11,964 nt of DNA, from the NCBI GenBank assembly GCA_023427545.1, contig JAEZBF010000315.1:1-11964 (forward strand), in the 5' to 3' direction. Positions 1 through 6,859 of this stretch are shown here, one piece after another (the stretch's first letter is position 1; every line of letters starts with the position of its first letter). Under the pieces are notes generated by a model, which saw nothing but the letters and a program-made list of their open reading frames with translations, did no database searches and was not told the DNA's origin. Origin of the DNA: Pseudomonadota bacterium (GTDB taxonomy: Bacteria; Pseudomonadota; Alphaproteobacteria; Rhizobiales; Devosiaceae). A program made the translations under genes and the position numbers.

Positions 1-610
1 GCCCCGAGCGGACGAGCACGGTGCCCGCAACAGCGAGCCCGAGATAAGCGCCGTTGTACTTGGTCAGGCCGGCGAACCCGAGGAGCACCGCTGCTCCGAG
101 GAGGTCCCGTAGCTGCCCGGGCCGCCCCTCCTCCACGTCCGAGAGAAAGCAGAAGAAGAGGTATCCCGACGCGGTCATCAGCGCGACCAGAAGGTAGTCG
201 AGGAAGACGAGCGAGCCGAAGAAGCCGAACAGCGGCGAGGCGAGAAATACCGTCAGCGAGCGCAGGAACAATAGCCGCCATCCTGCCCCACCGATCCGCT
301 GCGCGATCCTGAGGCAGACGAACGCCACTACAGCGAGGGCGGCGAAGGTCGGCCAGCGCAGCGCAAAGAGACTTTGCCCGAAGATGGCGTGGGAGAGCCC
401 CTGCACCCATCCCTGCAATGGTGGATGGTCGAAATAGGAGAGCTCGGGGCGCTGCCCCCACATCCAGTAGTAGGCCTCGTCCGCGATCGGGAACGCGAAG
501 AAGCCGTAGAGCACCTTGAGCGCGACGAAGTAGCCGCATACGGCAACGAGCAGCCACTCCTCCCAGGCTAGCCGTTCAGCCCTGCGGCCGGCAAAGGCGA
601 GCGTGCTCAG
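1..610 (-). CDS. GT39-family membrane glycosyltransferase, second tandem copy (3' end beyond window)
   Basis: Reading the minus strand from 610 gives about 203 residues without a stop, running off the left edge. The product matches the N-terminal half of the neighbouring GT39 protein at roughly 60% identity by eye. It has the family's first-loop acidic motif (IADEAYYW, D44/E45 from the proposed start), then SYFDHPP, FLRSL, a hydrophobic stretch ending FLDYLLVALM, and LTKYN. GT39 enzymes are GT-C fold transferases that use polyprenyl-phosphate sugars on the outer face of the inner membrane; the acceptor here is unknown. No ATG, GTG or TTG lies in a sensible place: the first are a GTG inside the first membrane segment and an ATG after the DEAYYW motif. 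The best start is CTG at 608-610, which overlaps the preceding TGA as CTGA and has AAGGGG eight bases upstream. This suggests translational coupling to the copy at 607-2121. Confidence 0.85.
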   Translation of the reverse strand, partial: MSTLAFAGRRAERLAWEEWLLVAVCGYFVALKVLYGFFAFPIADEAYYWMWGQRPELSYFDHPPLQGWVQGLSHAIFGQSLFALRWPTFAALAVVAFVCLRIAQRIGGAGWRLLFLRSLTVFLASPLFGFFGSLVFLDYLLVALMTASGYLFFCFLSDVEEGRPGQLRDLLGAAVLLGFAGLTKYNGAYLGLAVAGTVLVRSG

Positions 611-2121
611 GGTATGTACCCCTTGGCGAAGTAGACCTCGTAGCTGCGCATCGGGAAGCCCAAACGGGTGATGGCGAGGTCCCTGATCTTCTCGATCGCT
701 GTGAACTTGCTGCGCCAGTAGGTCACGTCCTCGCGGCCGTCGACCACCACGACGGCGCTTTGGCCCGCGTGGGCCGGAGCGTCGAACAAGTCATCGAACG
801 CGTCCCGTCGCGGCGAGATTTCGGTGACCTCCGGATCATCGAGCGCGAAGGCGAGCTGGCTCGAGAACTGATAGCGGTTGGTGGCGATGAAATCGGCGTC
901 GCGGCTGGATGCGACCTCGCGCACGGCAGCGGTGATCTCGTCCCAGCCGTAGGCCGCCTCGGTTTCCATGAACGGGCCCCGCCCGATCAGGACGCTGAGC
1001 GGCACGACGACGAGGCTCACCAGGATCAGCGTGTTGATGAAGCCGCCCCAGGCGACGTGGAGCGTCAGCAGGAACGGGCCGATGTACCGGCCCGAGAACG
1101 GGATCACCAGGACGAAGGCGGCGGTGTTCCACCACCATTGGATCCAGCTGTAGTTGGAGATGTAAAGGAAGGTCAGGCTCGAGAGCCAGAACACCCAGAT
1201 CGCGATGGTCTTGCCGACCTGCGCGAAGCCCGGATCGGGGCGGCTCCAGAAGAAGCGCATGATGACCGGCACCAGCGCCCAAGACAGCAGCGCGCCGGTG
1301 TCGGCGACGAAGGCCTTCATCCCGGCGACATTGATGCCGGTAAAGGTGCCCCCGCCCCCAAGCGGGTCGTTGGCCCGGAATGCGAACGAGGCGAAGTCGT
1401 GCTGCAGGTTCCAGGCTAGCACCGGCGCCTGCATGGCGACTGCAATGGCGGCGGCGGCATAGATCGGCCAGTCCCGCAGCAGCGGCCGCAACTTGGGCCG
1501 GGTCAGCACGACGCCGGCGACGGCGACGCCGAGGAATCCCGCATTGTACTTCGCGAGCCCGGCAAGCCCGAGCAGCACGGCAGCGCCGAAGAGGTCGCGA
1601 AGCCGCCCCTGCCCTTTCGTCTCGACGTCGCCGAGATAGCAGAAGAAGAGGTACCCGGACGCCATCATCAGGGCCACCAGCAGGTAGTCGATGAAGACCA
1701 CCGAGCCGAAAAAGAAGAACACCGGCGAGGCGAGGTAGACGACCAGGCTGCGCAGGAACATGCCCCGCCACTCCGCCCCCGCCACCCGCACCGCGACCTT
1801 CTGCAGGATCAGAACCACGACGGCGAAACAGACCAGCGCGGGCAGCCGCAGCGCGAACAGATTGGTGCCGAAGATCGCGTGCGTGATCCCCTGCAGCCAG
1901 CCGGCGAGCGGCGGGTGGTCGAAGTACGAGAAGCCGGGATGCCGCCCCCATAGCCAGTAATACGCCTCGTCGGCGACGGGGAAGGCGGCGAACGAGAACC
2001 AGAGCCGCAGCGCGATGAAGTAGATCGCGACCAGCACCAGCAGCCGGTCGAACAGCGTCAGGCCGCCGGCCAGCCGCTTCCAGTCGCCTCCGCGCACTAC
2101 GGTCTGCTCGGCAATGCTCAT
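607..2121 (-). CDS. GT39-family (ArnT/PMT-like) membrane glycosyltransferase
   Basis: This 504-residue protein has many hydrophobic segments (about 26-46, 87-107, 125-160, 175-207 and more up to about 380) followed by a C-terminal, mostly soluble domain. The first periplasmic loop has PVADEAYYW (D51, E52), the acidic pair expected for catalysis in GT39/ArnT-type enzymes, followed by SYFDHPP at 65-71. The family moves a sugar from a polyprenyl-phosphate donor to lipid, protein or glycan on the periplasmic side. The true substrate cannot be read from sequence, so an arnT name is not justified. The ATG at 2121 is well fixed because an in-frame TAA lies four codons upstream (2131-2133). The Shine-Dalgarno is weak. 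A second, diverged copy follows directly (610 downward) with overlapping stop and start, so the two are probably one transcript. The reductase gene upstream is on the same strand, 72 nt away. Confidence 0.92.
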   Translation of the reverse strand: MSIAEQTVVRGGDWKRLAGGLTLFDRLLVLVAIYFIALRLWFSFAAFPVADEAYYWLWGRHPGFSYFDHPPLAGWLQGITHAIFGTNLFALRLPALVCFAVVVLILQKVAVRVAGAEWRGMFLRSLVVYLASPVFFFFGSVVFIDYLLVALMMASGYLFFCYLGDVETKGQGRLRDLFGAAVLLGLAGLAKYNAGFLGVAVAGVVLTRPKLRPLLRDWPIYAAAAIAVAMQAPVLAWNLQHDFASFAFRANDPLGGGGTFTGINVAGMKAFVADTGALLSWALVPVIMRFFWSRPDPGFAQVGKTIAIWVFWLSSLTFLYISNYSWIQWWWNTAAFVLVIPFSGRYIGPFLLTLHVAWGGFINTLILVSLVVVPLSVLIGRGPFMETEAAYGWDEITAAVREVASSRDADFIATNRYQFSSQLAFALDDPEVTEISPRRDAFDDLFDAPAHAGQSAVVVVDGREDVTYWRSKFTAIEKIRDLAITRLGFPMRSYEVYFAKGYIP

Positions 2122-2193
2122 GGCGAGCGCTTAGCATGATGCAAGGTTGATGGCCTATTCAGCCGCGCTGCTGTCCACCGCCCTCTCGGGCCC

Positions 2194-3201
2194 CTAGCCC
2201 CGCTTGAACCCGCGAGGCTGGAACCCGGCCACGCCACGGGGCGGATAGGGCCCTTCCAGCGCGGCGATGTCTTCGGCGCTCAGCGTCAGCTCCACCGCCT
2301 TGACTGCGTCCTCGACGTGGCTCGCCTTGGTTGCCCCGATGATCGGCGCCGTCACCGGCCCGAGCTGCAGCACCCAGGCCGTCGCGACCTGCGCCGCCGG
2401 CACCCCGTGCCGTGCCGCCACCTGCGCCACCGCCTCGACGATTTGCCGGCTCGGATCGTCGTCGGCATAGAGCGCCCGGCCGAACTCGTCGGTCTCGGCA
2501 CGGTGCGTGCTGGTGTTCCACGGCCGGGTCAGGCGCCCGCGGGCCAGCGGCGACCACGGGATGACGCCGATCCCCTCCGCCTCGCAGAGCGGCAGCATCT
2601 CGCGCTCCTCCTCGCGGTAGAGCAGGTTGAGGTGGTTCTGCATCGAGACGAACCGCGCCCAGCCATGCCTTTCGCTGGTCGCCAGCATCTGGGCGAACTG
2701 CCAGGCCGACATCGACGAGGCGCCGATGTAGCGGGCCTTGCCGGCGCGGACGATGTCGTTGAGCGCCTCGAGTGTTTCCTCCATCGGCACGTTCGGATCG
2801 AACCGGTGGATCTGGTAGAGGTCGACGTAGTCGGTCCCCAGCCGCCGCAGCGAGTGGTCGATCTCCGACAGGATCGCCTTGCGCGAGAGGCCACGGCCGT
2901 TCGGCCCCTTGCGCATCTCGCCGTTGACCTTGGTCGCGATCACCAGCTCGTCGCGCGTCGCCAGCTCCTTGAGCACCTTGCCCACGATCTCTTCGCTGGT
3001 GCCGGCGGAATAGACGTTGGCCGTGTCGTAGAAGTTGATGCCCGCTTCCCATGCGGCGCGCAGCAGCGGGCGCGCGGAGTCCTCCTCCAGCACCCAGGGC
3101 CGCGCTTTGCTGGGATCGCCGAACGACATGCAGCCGAGGCAGATCCGCGACACTTCGAGGCCGGTCCGGCCCAGGCGGGTGTATTTCATCTTGGCACTCA
3201 C
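2194..3201 (-). CDS. yajO: Aldo/keto reductase, YajO-like
   Basis: This 335-residue protein is a single-domain TIM-barrel NADPH-dependent aldo/keto reductase. The full catalytic tetrad is visible: D59 and Y64 in FYDTANVYS, K91 in ATKV and H132 in QIHRFD. Cofactor-side motifs are also present (IGASSM near 159, IPWSPLARGRLTRPW at 214-228, APIIGATK at 285-292). From memory it follows E. coli YajO closely over its whole length, including LCLGCM/FG near the N-terminus and VSMQ(N/D)H in the middle. YajO has been linked to 1-deoxyxylulose-5-phosphate formation and to general carbonyl reduction; the physiological substrate here is unknown. Two starts are possible: GTG at 3201, or ATG at 3189 (MKYTRLG), which aligns better with the YajO N-terminus. 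Neither has a strong Shine-Dalgarno. The gene is divergent from the one at 3321. Confidence 0.93.
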   Translation of the reverse strand: MSAKMKYTRLGRTGLEVSRICLGCMSFGDPSKARPWVLEEDSARPLLRAAWEAGINFYDTANVYSAGTSEEIVGKVLKELATRDELVIATKVNGEMRKGPNGRGLSRKAILSEIDHSLRRLGTDYVDLYQIHRFDPNVPMEETLEALNDIVRAGKARYIGASSMSAWQFAQMLATSERHGWARFVSMQNHLNLLYREEEREMLPLCEAEGIGVIPWSPLARGRLTRPWNTSTHRAETDEFGRALYADDDPSRQIVEAVAQVAARHGVPAAQVATAWVLQLGPVTAPIIGATKASHVEDAVKAVELTLSAEDIAALEGPYPPRGVAGFQPRGFKRG

Positions 3202-3221
3202 TCAAATCTGTCCAACACTAC

Positions 3222-3250
3222 TTAATGTCGGCTTGCGTCGCAGCCGGCAA
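3222..3250 (-). promoter_or_regulatory. Candidate sigma-70-type promoter for the aldo/keto reductase
   Basis: On the minus strand a TTGCCG (-35, 3250-3245) and a CATTAA (-10, 3227-3222) are separated by exactly 17 nt. This would put the transcript start about ten bases upstream of the GTG at 3201. The matches are 4/6 and 3/6 to the E. coli consensus, so this is only a weak candidate. It lies in the 119-nt divergent gap shared with the gene at 3321, for which I see no clear promoter. Confidence 0.25.
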
Positions 3251-3320
3251 GGCTTGGGGCAGACGGCCGGCATTTGCGCGGGCTGACGCGCAGCGCCTGC
3301 CGCGGAAGCGGGGGCTTTCG

Positions 3321-4169
3321 ATGGGGATACGCGCACTTGTCGCGGCGGCATTGCTGTGTGCCTCCGGGCTGCAGCCGACAGCGGCGGTCGAACCGGTTCC
3401 GGCGAGCCTGACGGCTCCGCCGGCCGCGATCAGTAGCGAGCTGATGGCCCGCTTCGGGCTGCAGGGCCTCTTTGCGCGATTCGGCCGCTCGCTCGCCGCC
3501 TCGCCGCGGCTGCAAGGCATAGCCGACGAGCGCTTCCTCGCCGCGTGGGAAACGGCGGCGGTCGCAACCTTCGACGCGCCCGAGCTCGAGAACCGCCTGG
3601 GCCTGAGCGTCGGCGGCTCCCTCGATGCGGGCGAAATAGGCTGGCTCGGCGGCTTTTCCGCCTCGGCGCTGGGGGTACGAGTCGCAGGGCTCGAGGCGGC
3701 GACGCAGGCGATCTCGCCGGCCGCGCAGATCGGCGTGGTGGCCAAGGGCCAGGTGCTCTACCTCGGGCTGCCCGAGCACCGCCGCGGCCAGCTCGGCGAG
3801 CTCATGGCGCTCACCGGCGCCGAGATCATGTTCGATATGCTGGGCGAGTCGCTGCGCGGCATGGCGATGGGCCTGCGCCTCGCCGCGGCCGGCGACATCG
3901 AGGTGCCCTGGAGCGAGATCGACGCCGACGTGGCGCGCCAGCTGAGCGGCATGAAGACCAGCCTCACCGACGCCACCCGGGCCGTGCTCGCCTACACCTA
4001 CGCCAGCCTCAGCGATGACGAGCTCGAGGCCTATCTCGAGTTCCTCCGCGCCCCCGCCACGCGCAAGTTCTACGCCGCGGCGACGCTCGCGATCGGCGAC
4101 ATCCTGCGCGAGACCATGTTCGGCCTCGGCGAGACGGTGGCGCAGCGGCTGAGGCGCGTGGAGATTTAG
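3321..4169 (+). CDS. Secreted protein with two DUF2059-like repeats
   Basis: This 282-residue protein starts with a typical Sec signal peptide (MGIRALVAAALLCASG, likely cleavage near A22, TAA|VEP). The ATG at 3321 is chosen because the signal peptide begins there and a G-rich ribosome site (GCGGGGGC) lies about eight bases upstream; the open frame further upstream runs into the divergent promoter region and codes for nothing recognisable. Two stretches share the pattern SLxxxE(I/L)xxxxxF followed by a small/Pro/Gly turn: residues 100-127 (ending FSASALGVRV) and 229-256 (LSDDELEAYLEF, then APATRKF). This resembles the LTxxELxxxxxFYxSPxGxK signature of DUF2059 proteins, so I read it as a duplicated DUF2059-like helical unit. 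The mature protein is probably periplasmic and alpha-helical, of unknown function. It converges on the hydrolase at 4173 with 3 nt between stops. Confidence 0.82.
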   Translation: MGIRALVAAALLCASGLQPTAAVEPVPASLTAPPAAISSELMARFGLQGLFARFGRSLAASPRLQGIADERFLAAWETAAVATFDAPELENRLGLSVGGSLDAGEIGWLGGFSASALGVRVAGLEAATQAISPAAQIGVVAKGQVLYLGLPEHRRGQLGELMALTGAEIMFDMLGESLRGMAMGLRLAAAGDIEVPWSEIDADVARQLSGMKTSLTDATRAVLAYTYASLSDDELEAYLEFLRAPATRKFYAAATLAIGDILRETMFGLGETVAQRLRRVEI

Positions 4170-4172
4170 CCG

Positions 4173-5174
4173 CTACTCCTTGGCCTGCTCGCCGTCGATC
4201 GGCGCCAGCATCGCGTCGAGCTTGGCGACGATTGCGTTCATGTCGGGCTGACCTTCCGGCGGCTCGGGCACATAGTTGGGCCGCGGCGCGCCGCTGGGGA
4301 ACGCGCCGAACTGGGTGAAGAAGCTGACGATGTCCTGCAGCACCGGGATGCGCCAGCGCCACATCGCGCCCATCGCGATCACCGGCTCGAGGTGGCCAAA
4401 GCCCTCGTAGTAGCGCACGGAGACCCAGTTGTTCATCGCCGCGAGCTTGCGCGCCAGGTGCTCGGTGTTCTGCACCCGCACGATGGGGTCGGTCGTGCCG
4501 CTCATCAGCAGCATCGGCGGCTCCTCGGGCTGCACGAGATTGACCGGCTGCGTCCCCTCTGGATTGGGGGCGACGCCGAAGATCTTGCGGACCTCGTTGT
4601 ATTCGAAGGGGTAGAAGTCGTAGGGGCCGGAAATCGCGGCGATCCCACGGATCGGCATGGTGACGCCGTATTCCCGCAGGAACGAGCGGTCCATTCCGAG
4701 CATCACCGCGTTGTAGGCGCCGGCCGAGTGGCCCGCGAGGAAGAAACGCTTGGTGTCGCCGCCGTAGCGGGAGATGTTGTCCTCGATCCACTTCACCGCC
4801 GCGGCGTTGTCGTTGAGGAACGTCGGGTACTGCACCTCGGGGTACTTCCGGTAGTCGGGGATCACCGTGACGAAGCCCTGGCTCGCCAGCGCCCGTCCGA
4901 CGAATTCGTACTCGAACTTGTCCCCGGCCGCCCACGCCCCGCCATAGATGAACATCACGACCGGCGCAGGTCCGGTGGGGTTCTTGGGCGCATAAACGTC
5001 GAGCTTGAACTTGCCGCCGTCCTGGAAGGGCACGTTGTCGCCGATCTTGACGACATCGTCATCGATCGTCCCAGGCAGGTTGAATGGGGAGAAGATGGTG
5101 ACCTGCGCGCTCGCCGGCAGAACCAGCGCAACGAGGGACAGGGCGACAAGAAGCAGACGGCGAATCATGGACAT
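4173..5174 (-). CDS. Exported alpha/beta-hydrolase (carboxylesterase/HSL-like)
   Basis: This 333-residue protein has an N-terminal signal peptide (MSMIRRLLLVALSLVALVLPASA, cleavage likely after A23) and an alpha/beta-hydrolase core. The oxyanion-hole motif is YGGAW at 77-81, the position held by HGGG in hormone-sensitive-lipase-type esterases. The nucleophile is S150 in the elbow GHSAGA, and the acid and base are probably D229 (SGTTDPIV) and H261 (GFGHLEP). All three triad residues are therefore present. The family hydrolyses small esters; the substrate cannot be told. About 60 C-terminal residues after the core are Pro-rich and then helical (AIVAKLDAMLAPID). The start could be M1 (5174) or M3 (5168); neither has a good Shine-Dalgarno. 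The protein is probably periplasmic. The gene is divergent from the small membrane-protein gene at 5325. Confidence 0.9.
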   Translation of the reverse strand: MSMIRRLLLVALSLVALVLPASAQVTIFSPFNLPGTIDDDVVKIGDNVPFQDGGKFKLDVYAPKNPTGPAPVVMFIYGGAWAAGDKFEYEFVGRALASQGFVTVIPDYRKYPEVQYPTFLNDNAAAVKWIEDNISRYGGDTKRFFLAGHSAGAYNAVMLGMDRSFLREYGVTMPIRGIAAISGPYDFYPFEYNEVRKIFGVAPNPEGTQPVNLVQPEEPPMLLMSGTTDPIVRVQNTEHLARKLAAMNNWVSVRYYEGFGHLEPVIAMGAMWRWRIPVLQDIVSFFTQFGAFPSGAPRPNYVPEPPEGQPDMNAIVAKLDAMLAPIDGEQAKE

Positions 5175-5230
5175 AGGTCAATTCGGACGAGTGGCTGGGA
5201 AGGCCACCGGCGTGCACGAAGAAGCCGGTC

Positions 5231-5259
5231 ATAATATGGCCTGCGGGATGCGGCCGAAC
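5231..5259 (-). promoter_or_regulatory. Weak candidate promoter for the exported hydrolase
   Basis: The minus strand carries TATTAT at 5236-5231, a 5/6 match to the -10 consensus and the most AT-rich hexamer in this 150-nt divergent gap. The hexamer 17 nt upstream, GTTCGG, matches the -35 consensus poorly. If real, it would give a leader of about 50 nt before the ATG at 5174. Confidence 0.2.
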
Positions 5260-5324
5260 GGCGCGTGGCTTGCGTGCCACCCGCTCCTCACCATATCGAT
5301 TCCGCGGGGGGTGGAGTTCGAGCA

Positions 5325-5663
5325 ATGGCACGCACCGATGACGCTCAGTTCGAGCACATGTTCCAGCGGCTCAAGCTGCGCGCCCCTTATGCCGCAGGTT
5401 TCCTCGACTGGGTGCGCCGCCCCTCGAGCCAGCTGATCCGCATTCCTCTTGGCGTGCTGCTGATCCTTGGCGGGATTTTTTCGATCCTGCCGCTGCTCGG
5501 CATCTGGATGCTGCCGCTCGGGCTGCTGATCATGGCTATCGATGTGCCCATCCTTCGCCGGCCGCTGGTCTATCTCGTGCTCGTCGTCGAGGAATGGTGG
5601 CGGGGCGTGAAGGCCCGGCGCCGCGCGAGGAGGCAGCAGCGTTCCGAGCGCAAGCGCGTTTAG
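5325..5663 (+). CDS. Small inner-membrane protein with basic C-terminal tail
   Basis: This 112-residue protein has a soluble N-terminus (1-37), a long hydrophobic segment that can form a membrane hairpin (about 38-73, IPLGVLLILGG then ILPLLGIWMLPLGLLIMAIDVP), a second amphipathic helix (79-92), and a strongly basic tail (KARRRARRQQRSERKR). This is the layout of small PGPGW-like membrane proteins common in Alphaproteobacteria; no function is known to me. The ATG at 5325 is preferred over an ATG 60 nt upstream because GGAG at 5313-5316 sits eight bases before it and the extra residues look non-coding. The ligase ATG follows only 5 nt after its stop, so the two are likely co-transcribed and perhaps coupled. 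Confidence 0.8.
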   Translation: MARTDDAQFEHMFQRLKLRAPYAAGFLDWVRRPSSQLIRIPLGVLLILGGIFSILPLLGIWMLPLGLLIMAIDVPILRRPLVYLVLVVEEWWRGVKARRRARRQQRSERKRV

Positions 5664-5668
5664 CGGGC

Positions 5669-6736
5669 ATGGAGATCGCACCAGACAGCGACCAAAGCCC
5701 GATCGCGCCGATGGAGGCGCGCTCGGTTGACGCGCTGCCGGACGATGATGGCTGGCAATTCGAGCCCAAATGGGATGGCTTTCGCTGCCTCGCCTTCAAG
5801 TCGGGCGATCAGGTCCGGCTCTTTGCGAAATCCGGCAAGCCGCTCCACCGCTATTTCCCGGAGGTCGCGGATATGGTGCGTGCCCTCCCCGGCGACGAGT
5901 TCGTGCTCGATGGCGAGCTCGCCATCCCGGTCGGTGACTCCATCTCCTTCGATGCCCTGCAGCTGCGGCTCCATCCGGCCGAAAGCCGCATCCGCAAGCT
6001 GGCATCCGAAACGCCGGCGCTGCTGATCGCCTTCGACCTGCTTGTCGCACCGGGCGGGGAAAGCCTGGTGCAGCAGCCATTGACCGTCAGGCGAACCGCT
6101 CTCGAACGCTTCATCGCAAAGGCCGGCCAACAGGGCGGCCTCCGCCTCTCGCCCATGACACGCGACCTCGCCGAGGCGGAGCGATGGCTCGCCCGCGCCG
6201 GCGGAGCGCTAGACGGTGTCGTCGCGAAGCGGGTCGACGGTGTCTACGAGAGCGGCGAACGCACCATGCTCAAGATCAAGCGCATTCGCTCTGCCGACTG
6301 CGTGGTCGGCGGGTTTCGCTACGGTACCAACAGCAAGTTTGCCGGCTCCATGCTGCTGGGGCTCTACAACGAAGGCGGCCTGCTCGACCACGTCGGGTTC
6401 ACCACAATTGCGCCCAGCGAACGCAAGGAGCTGACGGCAAAGCTCGAGTCGCTGCGCGGCGGACCGGGATTCACCGGTAATGCCCCCGGCGGGCCGAGCC
6501 GCTGGGCGACCGAGCGCACCGGCGAATACGAGGCTCTGCTGCATGAGCTCGTCATCGAAGTTGCCTACGATCACGTGTCCGGCGGCCGCTTCCGCCATGG
6601 CACGAAATTCCTGCGCTGGCGCCCCGACAAGGCGCCAACCCAATGCACGTTCGAGCAGATGCAGCAGGAGGCCAGGCCGGGAAAGCTTATAGCCGAAGTG
6701 ATCGGCCAGATGCGGGACCAACCGGAAGAGCGCTGA
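5669..6736 (+). CDS. ligC: ATP-dependent DNA ligase, stand-alone LigC type
   Basis: This 355-residue protein joins nicked DNA by way of an adenylated lysine. The nucleotidyltransferase motifs are all visible: motif I EPKWDGFR (K34 is the nucleophile), motif III VLDGE (79-83), IIIa AFDLL (121-125), IV LDGVVAKR (181-188) and V MLKIKR (200-205). The OB-fold domain follows and ends with FLRWRPDK (314-321), the motif VI region. The length and many stretches (HPAESR, FDLL, SADCVVGG/AGYR-like, ARFRH-like) match mycobacterial LigC from memory. There is no polymerase or phosphoesterase domain as in LigD, and no Ku gene in the window. LigC enzymes have been linked to base-excision and backup repair. 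The ATG at 5669 lies 5 nt after the stop of the previous gene and has no strong Shine-Dalgarno, which suggests coupling. An ATG at 5594 would force overlap and adds unrelated residues. Confidence 0.93.
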   Translation: MEIAPDSDQSPIAPMEARSVDALPDDDGWQFEPKWDGFRCLAFKSGDQVRLFAKSGKPLHRYFPEVADMVRALPGDEFVLDGELAIPVGDSISFDALQLRLHPAESRIRKLASETPALLIAFDLLVAPGGESLVQQPLTVRRTALERFIAKAGQQGGLRLSPMTRDLAEAERWLARAGGALDGVVAKRVDGVYESGERTMLKIKRIRSADCVVGGFRYGTNSKFAGSMLLGLYNEGGLLDHVGFTTIAPSERKELTAKLESLRGGPGFTGNAPGGPSRWATERTGEYEALLHELVIEVAYDHVSGGRFRHGTKFLRWRPDKAPTQCTFEQMQQEARPGKLIAEVIGQMRDQPEER

Positions 6737-6848
6737 AGGCGCTGCTGCTACCTTGCCGTTGGCTGACTATCGTTCCCGCACTTCGCGGCGATATTTCTAG
6801 CAGGGCTACGGGCTCCCGTTCGAAAGTCGCGCGTTGTCGCCCGCGGGT

Positions 6849-6853
6849 GGAGG
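6849..6853 (+). promoter_or_regulatory. Strong Shine-Dalgarno of the SLC13-type transporter
   Basis: GGAGG sits six bases before the ATG at 6860 and fixes that start. The 123-nt gap from the ligase stop contains no clear promoter hexamers; a 5-bp hairpin (ACGGG/CCCGT, 6808-6819) is the only other structure seen. Confidence 0.85.
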
Positions 6854-6859
6854 ATCGGC

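Noticed and set aside
1..2121. Assembly duplication of the GT39 gene
   Set aside because: The copies differ in roughly 40% of residues in the shared part, far too much for a misassembly.
836..2137. Long minus-strand open frame (433 codons) overlapping the GT39 gene
   Set aside because: It is an out-of-frame shadow in GC-rich sequence: Arg/Ala-rich, no family motifs, while the other frame has all GT39 motifs.
2159..3225. Long open frames on both strands across the aldo/keto reductase
   Set aside because: Both are low-complexity Arg/Gly/Ala-rich shadows; the 2194-3201 frame contains the full catalytic tetrad.
3051..3320. Upstream extension of the DUF2059-like gene by 90 codons
   Set aside because: It would overlap the divergent reductase and hide the signal peptide; a ribosome site lies directly before the ATG at 3321.
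4392..5234. Plus-strand open frame of 280 codons opposite the hydrolase
   Set aside because: Charged, His/Arg/Glu-rich shadow with no recognisable domain; the minus strand has a clear catalytic triad.
5594..5668. Upstream start for the DNA ligase at 5594
   Set aside because: The added residues overlap the preceding gene and are unlike LigC N-termini.
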